Shown piece after piece: positions 9,722-19,800 of a stretch of DNA of 46,961 nt; position 1 is the stretch's first letter; every line of letters starts with the position of its first letter. Origin of the DNA: an uncultured Clostridia bacterium (GTDB lineage Bacteria > Bacillota > Clostridia > TANB77 > CAG-465); assembly GCA_947627255.1 (NCBI GenBank), contig CANQVI010000007.1, positions 1-46,961 of the forward strand, read 5' to 3'. Under the pieces are notes generated by a model, which saw nothing but the letters and a program-made list of their open reading frames with translations, did not search any database and was not told the origin of the DNA. The translations under genes were made by a program, and so were the position numbers.

Positions 9722-9808
9722 TAATTGTAGAATTATAAGTAAATTTAGATAACCATTGTTCTACTAAATTATATATTTTACTTTAATATAAGTTACTTTC
9801 ATACTAAA

Positions 9809-9836
9809 AAGAGGTAAGTTTTAAGCCTACCTCTAT
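9809..9836. terminator. Hairpin between convergent genes 9023+ and 9833-
   Basis: agaggta-agttttaagcc-tacctct. Confidence 0.5.
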
Positions 9837-11176
9837 CTTTGTATATTTTTTCTATTTTTTTCTTCTTTAACTCTATCTAGATTATCAATAAGTTTTGAAG
9901 AATTATTATATATATTAACATATCTTGAGTCAATCTGTGATTTTACCCTATTCTGTTCATTTATTTGTCTTACAATTCCTTCAGGATTTATGACTTTTAA
10001 ATTTGAAGGACTTTCTATTGCTGTATTTTTACAAACTTCACAAAATTCATCGTATGTAATGTTTTTATCCATTTGTTTTGCTATTGCATACATTGCACTA
10101 GCTTGCGGAATCGCCCAACTTCTACTTGCGTATGCACTATACATTTTTCCACCATTACAATCATTTTGAGTATAAGTAATACCACCAGATACAATGTTAA
10201 TTTCACCCTTTTTATGGCTTAAGTTAACCTTTCTTAAAGAGTTCTCATATTCTTCCTTACTTTTTAATGAATTTTTTAATATTTCAATTCTTTCATTAAG
10301 TTCTTTTTCGCTATAGAAGTCCTTAAATTTACCCACATTATTTAAATCTTCTTTAATTTTAATTTTTAAAGCTTCATATTCTTCATCAGTTATACTAAAT
10401 GAATCTATTTTATTATAATTTTCATTATAACAATTGCATTGGTCAAAAGTCTTTCCAAATCTTATACTATCTACAAATTCACAACCTTTATTTTTTAATT
10501 CTTCCACCAATTCATTACTTATTTCTTTTTCATTTTTTCCCTTTAATATATTAATACAACCAATTGATGATGACATAGAAATTATATCTGGAACATTTTC
10601 ATCTTTACATATATTTTTTAAGAGATTATACCTATACTGATAAAACTTTTCAAAATCATCACAATCTGCTTGAGATGCATCAAAGCTAATATTAGCTTCC
10701 GGAGCTATATGTTTGAAAATACTTGTAACAGACATACCATGCATATGACTCATACTTTTATCCTCTTCAAAACTATCATTATACTTAATATCTTTAAATT
10801 GTTCACTAGTATGATCAAAAGGTGTATCTACAATTAGAACATTAATGCCAATTCCTGTAATTCCAGCTTTGTGCAAATATTGCATACATCTATAATAATT
10901 TTCACATTCTTTTAATATTTTATCTGGATGAAATTTTTCATTTTGCTCTTTTGAAAATATAGTATTTGAATCAAAAGAAAGCTGTAAAAATTTCTCATAT
11001 GAAAGATTTGACATATCTACCTCTGATACATCCTTTCCACAAATACCATATGATCTTATATCCGAAAATTGCATATTTTCATAATGCTCGTTTATTTTCT
11101 TTACGAATTCATCGTCTATAACTTTAGGTATTTTTATATTATCTACAATATCCCAATAATCTGTTTTATATTGCAT
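9833..11176 (-). CDS. Divergent subtilisin-like (S8) serine peptidase, no signal peptide
   Basis: Candidate catalytic motifs: Asp NVLIVDTPFDH, His SHMHGMSVTSIFKHIAPEANI, Ser YASRSWAIPQASAMYAIAKQM (cf. GTSMAxPxxxG). Confidence 0.6.
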   Translation of the reverse strand: MQYKTDYWDIVDNIKIPKVIDDEFVKKINEHYENMQFSDIRSYGICGKDVSEVDMSNLSYEKFLQLSFDSNTIFSKEQNEKFHPDKILKECENYYRCMQYLHKAGITGIGINVLIVDTPFDHTSEQFKDIKYNDSFEEDKSMSHMHGMSVTSIFKHIAPEANISFDASQADCDDFEKFYQYRYNLLKNICKDENVPDIISMSSSIGCINILKGKNEKEISNELVEELKNKGCEFVDSIRFGKTFDQCNCYNENYNKIDSFSITDEEYEALKIKIKEDLNNVGKFKDFYSEKELNERIEILKNSLKSKEEYENSLRKVNLSHKKGEINIVSGGITYTQNDCNGGKMYSAYASRSWAIPQASAMYAIAKQMDKNITYDEFCEVCKNTAIESPSNLKVINPEGIVRQINEQNRVKSQIDSRYVNIYNNSSKLIDNLDRVKEEKNRKNIQR

Positions 11177-11210
11177 AGTTTCACCTCTTTTTAATATATC
11201 TAGTATTTAA

Positions 11211-11783
11211 CTATATTCTTTCAATATTCTTTTTGATTTCATTACATATAAACGAATATTTTTCATATGTTTCATCAACATTGTTTTTGACCATATATAT
11301 TTCTCTACACGTATTAAATATCTGACACAAAACAATAAAAGGTTCTAGAACTTTGTAGTTATCTTCTGAACATATCCTTCCATACCATTCTACATCAGTA
11401 ACATATTCTTCCTTTGCAAGTTTTCTAGCAGCTAAAACATTATGTACATTATATAAGTTAGTGCAAATTTCTTTTTCCATTATTTTTATTGCTTCTTTTT
11501 TATCTTGCACTTCATTCCACTTTGGCTCTTTTTCTACATACTCAACCAAATGAGGTAAATCTTTCAATATTCTTTCTGTTATTTGTATAGATAACTGGTC
11601 TAATCCTTGTTCATTAAATGGTAAATTAAAATCTACAGGATATTTATATTTTTCGTTTGCAGAATTTGTAAACATTACCCTTATTGCATCGGGTATTCTA
11701 TCTTTTACAACTTTCGGAAGTGCATCAATCAGTTGTGCTACTTCATTGATAACTTTTGGGGTTAATTTTATTTCATCGCTCAT
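11211..11783 (-). CDS. Hypothetical protein (190 aa) upstream of the S8-like gene
   Basis: ORF with a strong SD (GAGGAGG), co-directional with the S8-like gene; no family recognised. Confidence 0.65.
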   Translation of the reverse strand: MSDEIKLTPKVINEVAQLIDALPKVVKDRIPDAIRVMFTNSANEKYKYPVDFNLPFNEQGLDQLSIQITERILKDLPHLVEYVEKEPKWNEVQDKKEAIKIMEKEICTNLYNVHNVLAARKLAKEEYVTDVEWYGRICSEDNYKVLEPFIVLCQIFNTCREIYMVKNNVDETYEKYSFICNEIKKNIERI

Positions 11784-11833
11784 TTTTTTCCTCCTCTATA
11801 AAAGATAGTTTTATTATTATTTAAAATCATTTG

Positions 11834-12004
11834 CTACCTCATTCTCCTCAAAATTCCAATTAAATTCTTTTTTAGTTTAATTGTATTTTTCAAGCAAAAA
11901 ATCTGATCTTCTTCATCATATAAGTTATCCTCATTTTCTAAACAACGTTCATATTCTATTTTCCAAAGTGAAAACTCTAATGAAAATTCATATATTTTTT
12001 CCAT
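11834..12004 (-). CDS. Small ORF MEKIYEFSLEFSLWKIEYERCLENEDNLYDEEDQIFCLKNTIKLKKNLIGILRRMR; possible -1 frame continuation of the 79-aa ORF
   Basis: Open frame below the track cutoff. It overlaps 11977-12216 and the ATG sits directly after an A7 run; no clear SD of its own. Confidence 0.45.
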   Translation of the reverse strand: MEKIYEFSLEFSLWKIEYERCLENEDNLYDEEDQIFCLKNTIKLKKNLIGILRRMR

Positions 12005-12216
12005 TTTTTTATTAATTTTTCGTTTGAATCATGCATATAAAGTCTATGTATAAATACAATTTCTCTATCACTATTCTCATCGTATTTAACATCAGAATAC
12101 TTGTTATGAACTAAAAGCAAATTATATGCCATTTCATCTTGCAAAAGCTCAATTGCTTTCAACCATTCTTTTTTCTTTTCATATTCTTTCCAATTATTAA
12201 TTTCTAAATATTTCAT
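11977..12216 (-). CDS. Hypothetical protein (79 aa)
   Basis: ATG with a GGTGG SD; charged helical composition. Confidence 0.5.
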   Translation of the reverse strand: MKYLEINNWKEYEKKKEWLKAIELLQDEMAYNLLLVHNKYSDVKYDENSDREIVFIHRLYMHDSNEKLIKKWKKYMNFH

Positions 12217-12254
12217 ATTTCCACCATATACTACTTATATCATTTTTATACTGA

Positions 12255-12288
12255 AAAAACAAGGCTTTTTAAGAAACCTCGTTTTTCT
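12255..12288 (-). terminator. Terminator-like hairpin downstream of the second pilus-locus sortase
   Basis: aacaaggctttttaagaaacctcgttttt, near-copy of the hairpin at 4819-4850. Confidence 0.4.
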
Positions 12289-12298
12289 AATATCTCTT

Positions 12299-12889
12299 TT
12301 ATACTCTTTTTAATCTAATAACAGTTCTATATTTCATATCTATATTCCTACATGTAAACAATGTTAAATCCCACTCTCCAACATACAACTGTGAACTGCT
12401 TTCTTGATATATATTTTCTTTATTTATCACCTCATAATTAAATATAGTTCCCTCTATATCCATAAATTCTACCTTATCACCTAAAGATAATTTATCTAAA
12501 TTTCCAAAATGAGATTTATAATTATGAGCAATTATTACAGCATTATTTTTATATATACTTCCATTATATAATGTAGGTGCTATTTTTAAATAATCTTGAT
12601 TATAGCTACTAATTACAGGTAATTTTACACCTATATTTTCTATTGTAATTACTCCTATATAACTTATTCCATTATATTCTATAGTTGGCATTTCTCTATT
12701 TAAATCTTTATTATCTGATGTATTTTTCATGGTATTAATATTAATGCTAATATTATCCACTACATTTTTAGATTTGCTTCCTGCAATATAATCTGATATT
12801 AAATTATACATTACAAGAGTACACGCGGATATTATTAATAATATTCCCACTATCAAAAAAGATTTAGATGTATTTATTTTTTTACTCAT
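12299..12889 (-). CDS. Sortase (second sortase of the pilus locus; class not certain)
   Basis: N-terminal TM; catalytic His in VIIAHNYKSHFGNLDKL, Cys in LTLFTCRN, Arg in YRTVIRLKRV. Start overlaps the end of the upstream pilin gene. Confidence 0.85.
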   Translation of the reverse strand: MSKKINTSKSFLIVGILLIISACTLVMYNLISDYIAGSKSKNVVDNISININTMKNTSDNKDLNREMPTIEYNGISYIGVITIENIGVKLPVISSYNQDYLKIAPTLYNGSIYKNNAVIIAHNYKSHFGNLDKLSLGDKVEFMDIEGTIFNYEVINKENIYQESSSQLYVGEWDLTLFTCRNIDMKYRTVIRLKRV

Positions 12890-13823
12890 GTAACTTTCTT
12901 CTTCTACATACTATTGAAATAGCTATTAAAACTAATCCACTACCAACTAAGACAGGTACTGGCCACCATAATTGACCTGTATTTGGTAACTCAATTAAAT
13001 ATGTGTTAGTAACATAAAATACATCTCCTTGATATGTTACTTCACTTTTATATTTACTTCTTTCTTGTTCATTTAATTCTTCAACTACAGACCAATCATA
13101 TGTATCATCCAAATCTTTCCATATATATGTCCAGTTGTTTTCTTCATTCAAAATAATTTCATCATATAAAATGCCATTTTTTAATAAAGAAATCTTTACT
13201 TCTTTAGGTCTATTCTCAACATATCCTTCATCTACCCATCTTTTTATTACACGTTTGTCTGTTATTTTTGACATATCTACATCTAATGTGTATTTTGGAT
13301 ATATATTAACATTATATTCCCAAACATCCTGTACTTGCATATCTGGAAGACTTACGAAAAAGTCTTGTGGAATATAAGTTTTAGCTCCTACCACTAAATT
13401 TTCTGTAGAAACAAAATATAAACCTAAATCCATATTCTCAAGTTTGGCAATACCATACTCATTTGTATATATTTCATTATCAAAAGATATTTCATTTGCT
13501 TTTACACATTCTGATACACTATCTAATAGCTCGTTCCAACCTTGTTGATCTTGATAATCATATGTAAAATTATATTCTTTAAATCTATCAACTGTTGTAT
13601 ATACACCAATCTCAGATATATCCGCAATTTTATAAATTTTAAATTTTGCATTTGATAATGCATTTTGATTAGTATCAAGAAAAGTGATTGTAAGATTTGC
13701 AGTTTGATTTTTATCTATTTTAGGTACATTGTTCGTTATAATTGGTACAGCTAAAACAGTATGTAACTGAAATAAAATTACCATCATAACAATGCATTTT
13801 ATTATATTGATATTTTTACGCAT
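12882..13823 (-). CDS. Cna B/SpaA-type pilin with YPK motif and LPNTG anchor
   Basis: Signal peptide; VWEYNVNIYPK pilin motif; C-terminal YLIELPNTGQLWWPVPVLVGSGLVLIAISIVCRRRKLHE (LPNTG at 12975-12989). Confidence 0.88.
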   Translation of the reverse strand: MRKNINIIKCIVMMVILFQLHTVLAVPIITNNVPKIDKNQTANLTITFLDTNQNALSNAKFKIYKIADISEIGVYTTVDRFKEYNFTYDYQDQQGWNELLDSVSECVKANEISFDNEIYTNEYGIAKLENMDLGLYFVSTENLVVGAKTYIPQDFFVSLPDMQVQDVWEYNVNIYPKYTLDVDMSKITDKRVIKRWVDEGYVENRPKEVKISLLKNGILYDEIILNEENNWTYIWKDLDDTYDWSVVEELNEQERSKYKSEVTYQGDVFYVTNTYLIELPNTGQLWWPVPVLVGSGLVLIAISIVCRRRKLHE

Positions 13824-13842
13824 AATCTTATATCACCTCACT

Positions 13843-15147
13843 TTATTCTTTTATTACTATATTTAAAAAATGTTTTGGTTTACCATTTCTACCATTATTT
13901 TTTTTCTTCTTTTTATTTGAAGTACTTACATTAGTACTAGCGGTCCTTACATTATAAATTGGTTCTTTATTTTTAATTTTCATATCAGAAGTTTTATTAC
14001 GTACACGTACTGTTCTTCTACTTTTAACATTATGTGTAGACTGTTTTTTATTTTCTTTTATTTTAGAGAAAAATCCCTTTATTTTTCCTACGCATAATTT
14101 TAGATGTTGGTTTATATAATTATAAATATTATTTACTACAACAGATATTTTATTTTTTTGAACATGATTATTTGCTTTATTAAATTTACCTTTTCTTCCA
14201 TGCTGTATAGTATTTATTTCTGGTCTACTATTAATTTCTAATTTTATCTTGCTATTATCTTTTTGTATATTATTTATTTTTTGAGTTCTTCGCTTAGTCT
14301 TATGTATCTTAGGCAAACTATTTTTAAATTTATTTTTATATAAAACAAATGCCACTATACAAACCACTAATATAATACCAACTATCAATACTATTTTCCA
14401 TATGCCATTATTACCATTTTCTTCATTATTCTCTATATTTTGTTCTCTAACATCTATTATATCTGTTTTATGTCCTCTAACAAGTAATCTATGAGAGTTT
14501 ATTCCATATGGAGTACATGTAACTAAAGTTGCATACGACTTTCCTTCTTCAATTTTTAAATAATCTACTTTATCTGGTGTTACTACCTCTATTTGATCAA
14601 CTTCATATGCTACTTTTTGTGATAAAACATTTACATAGAATACATCACCTACAGCTAGTTTATCTAAGTCAGTGAACAACTTTGAAGAAGGTAACCCTCT
14701 ATGTCCAAGCAATACTGTATGTGTTGAGTCCTCACCTGTTGGAAAAGAGCTACCTTCTAATAATCCAACAGATATTTGAAGAACTTCCTCACTAGCTCCA
14801 TAATATATAGGTTCGATAATGTCTATTTTAGGAATTTCAATATAACCTATATTACCATCTAATATTTCAAGTTCATCCAAAATATCTGTTTTCTTATCAA
14901 AAGTTAAAACACTATTTTCTGTTAATTCGAATAAATACTTATTATATTCTTTTATCTTATTCATTATTCTATCATATTCTTCGGAATCCAAGTTATTAAC
15001 TTTTTCAATATACCCTGCAACAATTTTAGATTGAATCAAAGAATTATAATAGTTACTAATAGTTGGATACAACATTAAGGCTATTCCCACAAGAAAACAT
15101 AATACTACGATAATATTAGATATTTTTTTCATAAGAATCTCCCTCAT
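13843..15147 (-). CDS. Class C (pilin-polymerising) sortase with extended basic C-terminal tail
   Basis: IGYIEIPKIDIIEPIYYGASEEVLQISVGLLEGSSFPTGEDSTHTVLLGHRGLPSSKLFTDLDKL...TLVTCTPYGINSHRLLVRGHK. Confidence 0.93.
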   Translation of the reverse strand: MREILMKKISNIIVVLCFLVGIALMLYPTISNYYNSLIQSKIVAGYIEKVNNLDSEEYDRIMNKIKEYNKYLFELTENSVLTFDKKTDILDELEILDGNIGYIEIPKIDIIEPIYYGASEEVLQISVGLLEGSSFPTGEDSTHTVLLGHRGLPSSKLFTDLDKLAVGDVFYVNVLSQKVAYEVDQIEVVTPDKVDYLKIEEGKSYATLVTCTPYGINSHRLLVRGHKTDIIDVREQNIENNEENGNNGIWKIVLIVGIILVVCIVAFVLYKNKFKNSLPKIHKTKRRTQKINNIQKDNSKIKLEINSRPEINTIQHGRKGKFNKANNHVQKNKISVVVNNIYNYINQHLKLCVGKIKGFFSKIKENKKQSTHNVKSRRTVRVRNKTSDMKIKNKEPIYNVRTASTNVSTSNKKKKKNNGRNGKPKHFLNIVIKE

Positions 15148-15164
15148 GTAAGTTTTATTTTTAT

Positions 15165-16826
15165 TTATCTATTTAAGCTTTTTGTTTTAATTAGGAATAA
15201 AGCAGATCCAAATACTAATATACCTCCAATTACATAGAATATTACTGTACCTATTCCACCTGTTCCAGGTAGTAATGAACCAGGATAGTTCAATACTGTA
15301 GCTTCAACAGTACCTGTATCTACATTTCCTTCACTTGTTATACTTTTTTCTTTTCCATTTTCAACAACAGTTGCCTTTAATGAAAGGTTATCTAAAGATT
15401 GAGTAAATTCATTTTCTAAATTTCCTGTCAATTCTTCATCTATCTCTATTGTAACATCATTCATTTTATTATATCCATCAAGAACAGTTGTTTCTTTAAG
15501 ATAATATGTTCCTGCCTTTAATCCATTTACTGAAGTGTGTCCTTGTGCATCAGTAGATAATTCTGTTGCTTGGTCAATATCTTCTGTCCATCCCATAAGA
15601 GTATTTGTTGCCCCATCTACTTGAGCATATAAAGTTTTTCCATCTTCTTGTTTATATAGTTTAAATCCAACACCTTCTAGTGCTTGTTGAGTTTTTCCAT
15701 TTAATTTTTTTATACTAAATTCATATGTAAATACCTTAACTTTTTCTTCAGGTGTAGTTGTTGTAGATTCTTGACCTTCAACATTTGGATTATTTGAGAA
15801 TTCCAAATGTGCTTTATTTGTATTTCCTTCATCACCAACAACTGCATCTTTTGTTAGTTTTGCTTGATATTTAACTACTATTTTACTGTCTTTATTTACT
15901 TCTGCAATAGTCTTTAAATCCTCAATTGATACACTTATATTTTTTACTTCTGCTGAAACAGTAAACTTAGATGTAATATCTTGTTCAATTCCATCATCAT
16001 TTACTAAAAATACTTTTAAACTATCAGTTACATAATCTAGACCAGCAGAAAGTGTATCACTAAATACATATTTATATGTTGTATAATCATCATATGTTGT
16101 AGGTAATGTACCTTCCAATTTATAATTAATTACATCTCCAATTTCAGCACTTAATGCTTTAAGTACCTCTTCTCCATCAATACTTTCTGTTTTTTCTAAA
16201 GTTGGTACACTTCCTTTTACCTTTATTTTTTGATCTTTAATAACTTGTAAAATATATCTTGTATAAGCTTCACTTGTACCAGCTAAATCTTTAGAATCTT
16301 TTATGAAATAATAACCTGCATTATCAACTTCCATTTTGTATACATTATCACTATATGTTGAAGTTACATATTCACTAGTTAAATGTTCACTTACAATTTC
16401 AGCAAAAGCTTGTGCCATATCTGAATCATATTCATATAATTCTAATACTTCTGCAACATCTCTAGCATATGTACAATCTGCAAAAATCTCGCTTAAAGCT
16501 TTTGTACTTCCAGTAGGCTCACTACCTGTACCATCTGCTTTTAATCTTCTTTCACTAACTGTAATTCCTGATGATTTTAAAGCATTTAATAGTTCAGTTG
16601 ATTCTACTCCACTTCCCCATTTAACATTACTTAGTACACCTGTTTTCCCTTCATCTAAAAGTCCTTCAAATACTTGATATGCTTGATATTCATGACCTTG
16701 GCCAGAACCTTCAAGTGTTATTGTCAATTTAGATTCAGCATTAACTATACATGTCACTGAACAAACAATTAACAATAGAACTACTAATAATGTAGCTATA
16801 AATTTGTTATTCTTAATACTTACCAT
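15165..16826 (-). CDS. Isopeptide-forming fimbrial protein, probable major pilin, LPGTG anchor
   Basis: YILQVIKDQKIKVKGSVPTLEKTE; Cna B-like FSIKKLNGKTQQALEGVGFKLYKQEDG; YPGSLLPGTGGIGTVIFYVIGG (LPGTG at 15258-15272). Confidence 0.9.
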   Translation of the reverse strand: MVSIKNNKFIATLLVVLLLIVCSVTCIVNAESKLTITLEGSGQGHEYQAYQVFEGLLDEGKTGVLSNVKWGSGVESTELLNALKSSGITVSERRLKADGTGSEPTGSTKALSEIFADCTYARDVAEVLELYEYDSDMAQAFAEIVSEHLTSEYVTSTYSDNVYKMEVDNAGYYFIKDSKDLAGTSEAYTRYILQVIKDQKIKVKGSVPTLEKTESIDGEEVLKALSAEIGDVINYKLEGTLPTTYDDYTTYKYVFSDTLSAGLDYVTDSLKVFLVNDDGIEQDITSKFTVSAEVKNISVSIEDLKTIAEVNKDSKIVVKYQAKLTKDAVVGDEGNTNKAHLEFSNNPNVEGQESTTTTPEEKVKVFTYEFSIKKLNGKTQQALEGVGFKLYKQEDGKTLYAQVDGATNTLMGWTEDIDQATELSTDAQGHTSVNGLKAGTYYLKETTVLDGYNKMNDVTIEIDEELTGNLENEFTQSLDNLSLKATVVENGKEKSITSEGNVDTGTVEATVLNYPGSLLPGTGGIGTVIFYVIGGILVFGSALFLIKTKSLNR

Positions 16827-19800
16827 CTTCTTTTCCCCTTCCTTTGAAATTTAAGTTGCTCTCTTTTATTTAATAATCTTGGTATGATCATTAATAACAT
16901 TCCTGATATAATGTAGATTGCTACTCCGCTTCCACCAGCTTCGGGTATTTCCCATGTATCTACTTTATATTTTATAATTCCATTATTACCTAAATAAGTA
17001 TTCAAACTTATATCGTTTGTATCATTAGTTGTACCACCAATAGTTGGTAGATAGTAATTTTTAGAAGTTCCTGTTTCATTTAATGTCTTTCTACCAATAT
17101 TTTGATGTAGGTCACCAACTCTAAGTCCACCTATTTTAGTTGCAAGTATCCAATTACCATCATTTCTATCTGCTGGAATCGTTGAATCAAAATCATATGT
17201 TTCTTCATATTTCCCACTTGAATCTATCCAGCAAACATATTCTCCTCTTTTAACAGATTCTCCTGAAAAACCTGAACCAAATTCAGAACCTTTTCTTGAA
17301 ACTAAGATTTGAACTTTTTCTCCTTTATTATCTGGTTTAGGTATATAATAATCTCCTGCTATAAAATAGAACTCATCTGAACTTGGATTTTGACCATATT
17401 TAATTACATCATTTTTTAGAGTTATAACCTCTCCAACTGTAACTTCATTTTTGCTAAGTGCGTCTTTTATAGAATTCAAAGCTTCCTGATTAGGTTGCCC
17501 ATTAACTGTCATACCAGGATATTCACCATCATATCTTTTTCCTTCAAAATATAAAGCATCCTCATTAGTTATACTTTTTAAGTTTCCGCCTTCTTCAACC
17601 AAATAAGCTTCTCTGTATAGAGTCAAATTCTTTTGGAATATATAATACCTATTAGTTAATCCGGGAGATAATGTTATAAGTGGATCTCCTCTAGATTCTG
17701 CCTCTTGAGTATCAGAAATATATTTATCATAAACAGAATTTGTATAATAGTTTGAATACAAATATAATTCACCATCTTTTATATGTTCTTTTCTATATTT
17801 TTCATCGATTTTAGATAAATCAATTTCTTTGTTATTATCAATTAGTATATCTTTACTAATTCCAACAGAATAGAATACTCTAAGTGGTGTTGTTGCTTTT
17901 TTATCATTTAAGTTAGTTTTATATTCTGTAATATTTGCATGTGCATCCAATGTTATATTTGCTACTTGAAGTGGTATTGATGAGGCAGGTAGGTTAACAT
18001 ATAATGCATCAAAGAATTCACTATCAGTCTCTATTCCCCCACTATCAAAATTATCATCTTTATAATTTCCAGTATCTTCAACCCATATACGAATATCATT
18101 TAGTTTAAATACTCCAGGAAAAGTTGTATAATTAAGTTCATTTGCTGTTGCAGGTACTGAATCTCCATAAGCGGGATTTATAATAATCTTGTTTCTATCT
18201 TCAGTATCCATATCCAATCTATAGAAAATATATTTAGTATTTTGTTGCTTTTGCGATATATTATCATCATTAACATCCAGTGTCGGAACATATTGTTTTG
18301 CCAAATCTGCATTTAAATAATATGTCCATCCTGTAGCAAACGAGCCGTTACTTGCATCATACTCTACTTTCTCACTACCGTCTGGCTGTGTAGTCACTTT
18401 ATACCAACCCGGTTCAAAACTTCCTGATGTGCTATTGTGATTTGGACCTAAATGTTCAATATTAAATTTATAATCATATACAGCAGCTTTTACTATATTA
18501 TATAGATTTCCATATAAAAGCATACTACTAACATTATTAACTTCCATATACTGACCAACAGGATCAACATATGTTAAAGAAGAATTTACACCAAAATCAT
18601 TGATTCCTTCTACTGGAACAAAAGCCGGTTCTTTAATACTTTCAACAATTTCATTAAATGCTGTGCCTATAGATCCTGTTACATCTGAAACACTTTGCGC
18701 ATAATATGATTTAGTAACATAATTAACATCAATATCTTTATTAGATAAATTATATGGATTATTTGCATTATCGCCAGTTACTAAATTTGGATAAGTCAAA
18801 TTATCCCAACTGTCTGTTAACATATACGCATTACCATGATTAGGTCCAATTGGTGGAGTTGCTGTATACTCTGTATTCTTGTATGTTGCTTTTCCATCTG
18901 TCATATCAGTATATAATCCCTTGAATTCCGAATATGCAACATAATATTTTAACTTATCTCTTGCAGTATTTGAGCTTGGGTTATTTTTAAACTCATTATA
19001 AGCATCAATAGCATCACATATTCCTAAAATTGTCTCCGAACCTACTGTATATGGCTCATATATAAAATCATCTTCGGTTAAATTATTCAAATCTGCTTCC
19101 TGCTTAATATATCCCTTATCTTTTAACCATTCCTTGTTAAAATATTCGTTTGGATTTACTGTAGGTGGGTTTGAAGTTATTTTTTCTTTACCACTTGCTA
19201 CGTTTTTGGTAGGCGAAGTCAAATCAATATCATTAGGATCTGTCATATCAACAGATATTGTATACACTTTACAATCTGAACCGTATTCCTTCTTTACAGC
19301 AGCTTTAGCATAACCATTTGTCATAAGAGTACTAAATAGTATAGCTCCTTGTGTTGAGCGAACTTGTTTTGCAAATTCTTCCATATTTGTCCTACCTGTA
19401 GAATCTGGGTTTACATTAGCTTTACCGCTTCCACTTGGAGTAGATTGCGTTAAGCCACCATCACCATATCCTATTTGTTCAAGTGTTTGTATACCATTTT
19501 TATTTGTAAGATGCATATACATATTCCAATCATATGTCCATTTTGTATCAGATTCACGCCATTCTTCTGTATATTTTGCATTTTTATTTCCTCTGTCATT
19601 TGTAAATCCATAAGCAAGAATATTTTTATCTATTCTAAGATTTGACCATATTCCTTGCACCATATCTGTTGCTGCACCATCTGTTAAGCAAACCATATTA
19701 GGAATATATCTAAATTTATAGCCATCAATAACTACTTCTTTTTTAGTTTTTAATAATTCCTGAAATCCAACATAAAATCCAGCATGAATATTAGTTGTTC

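Noticed and set aside
4819-12288. Shared hairpin at 4819-4850 and 12255-12288 as a mobile REP-type element
   Set aside because: Both sit immediately 3' of genes and look like terminators of similar sequence; two copies are not enough to call a mobile repeat.
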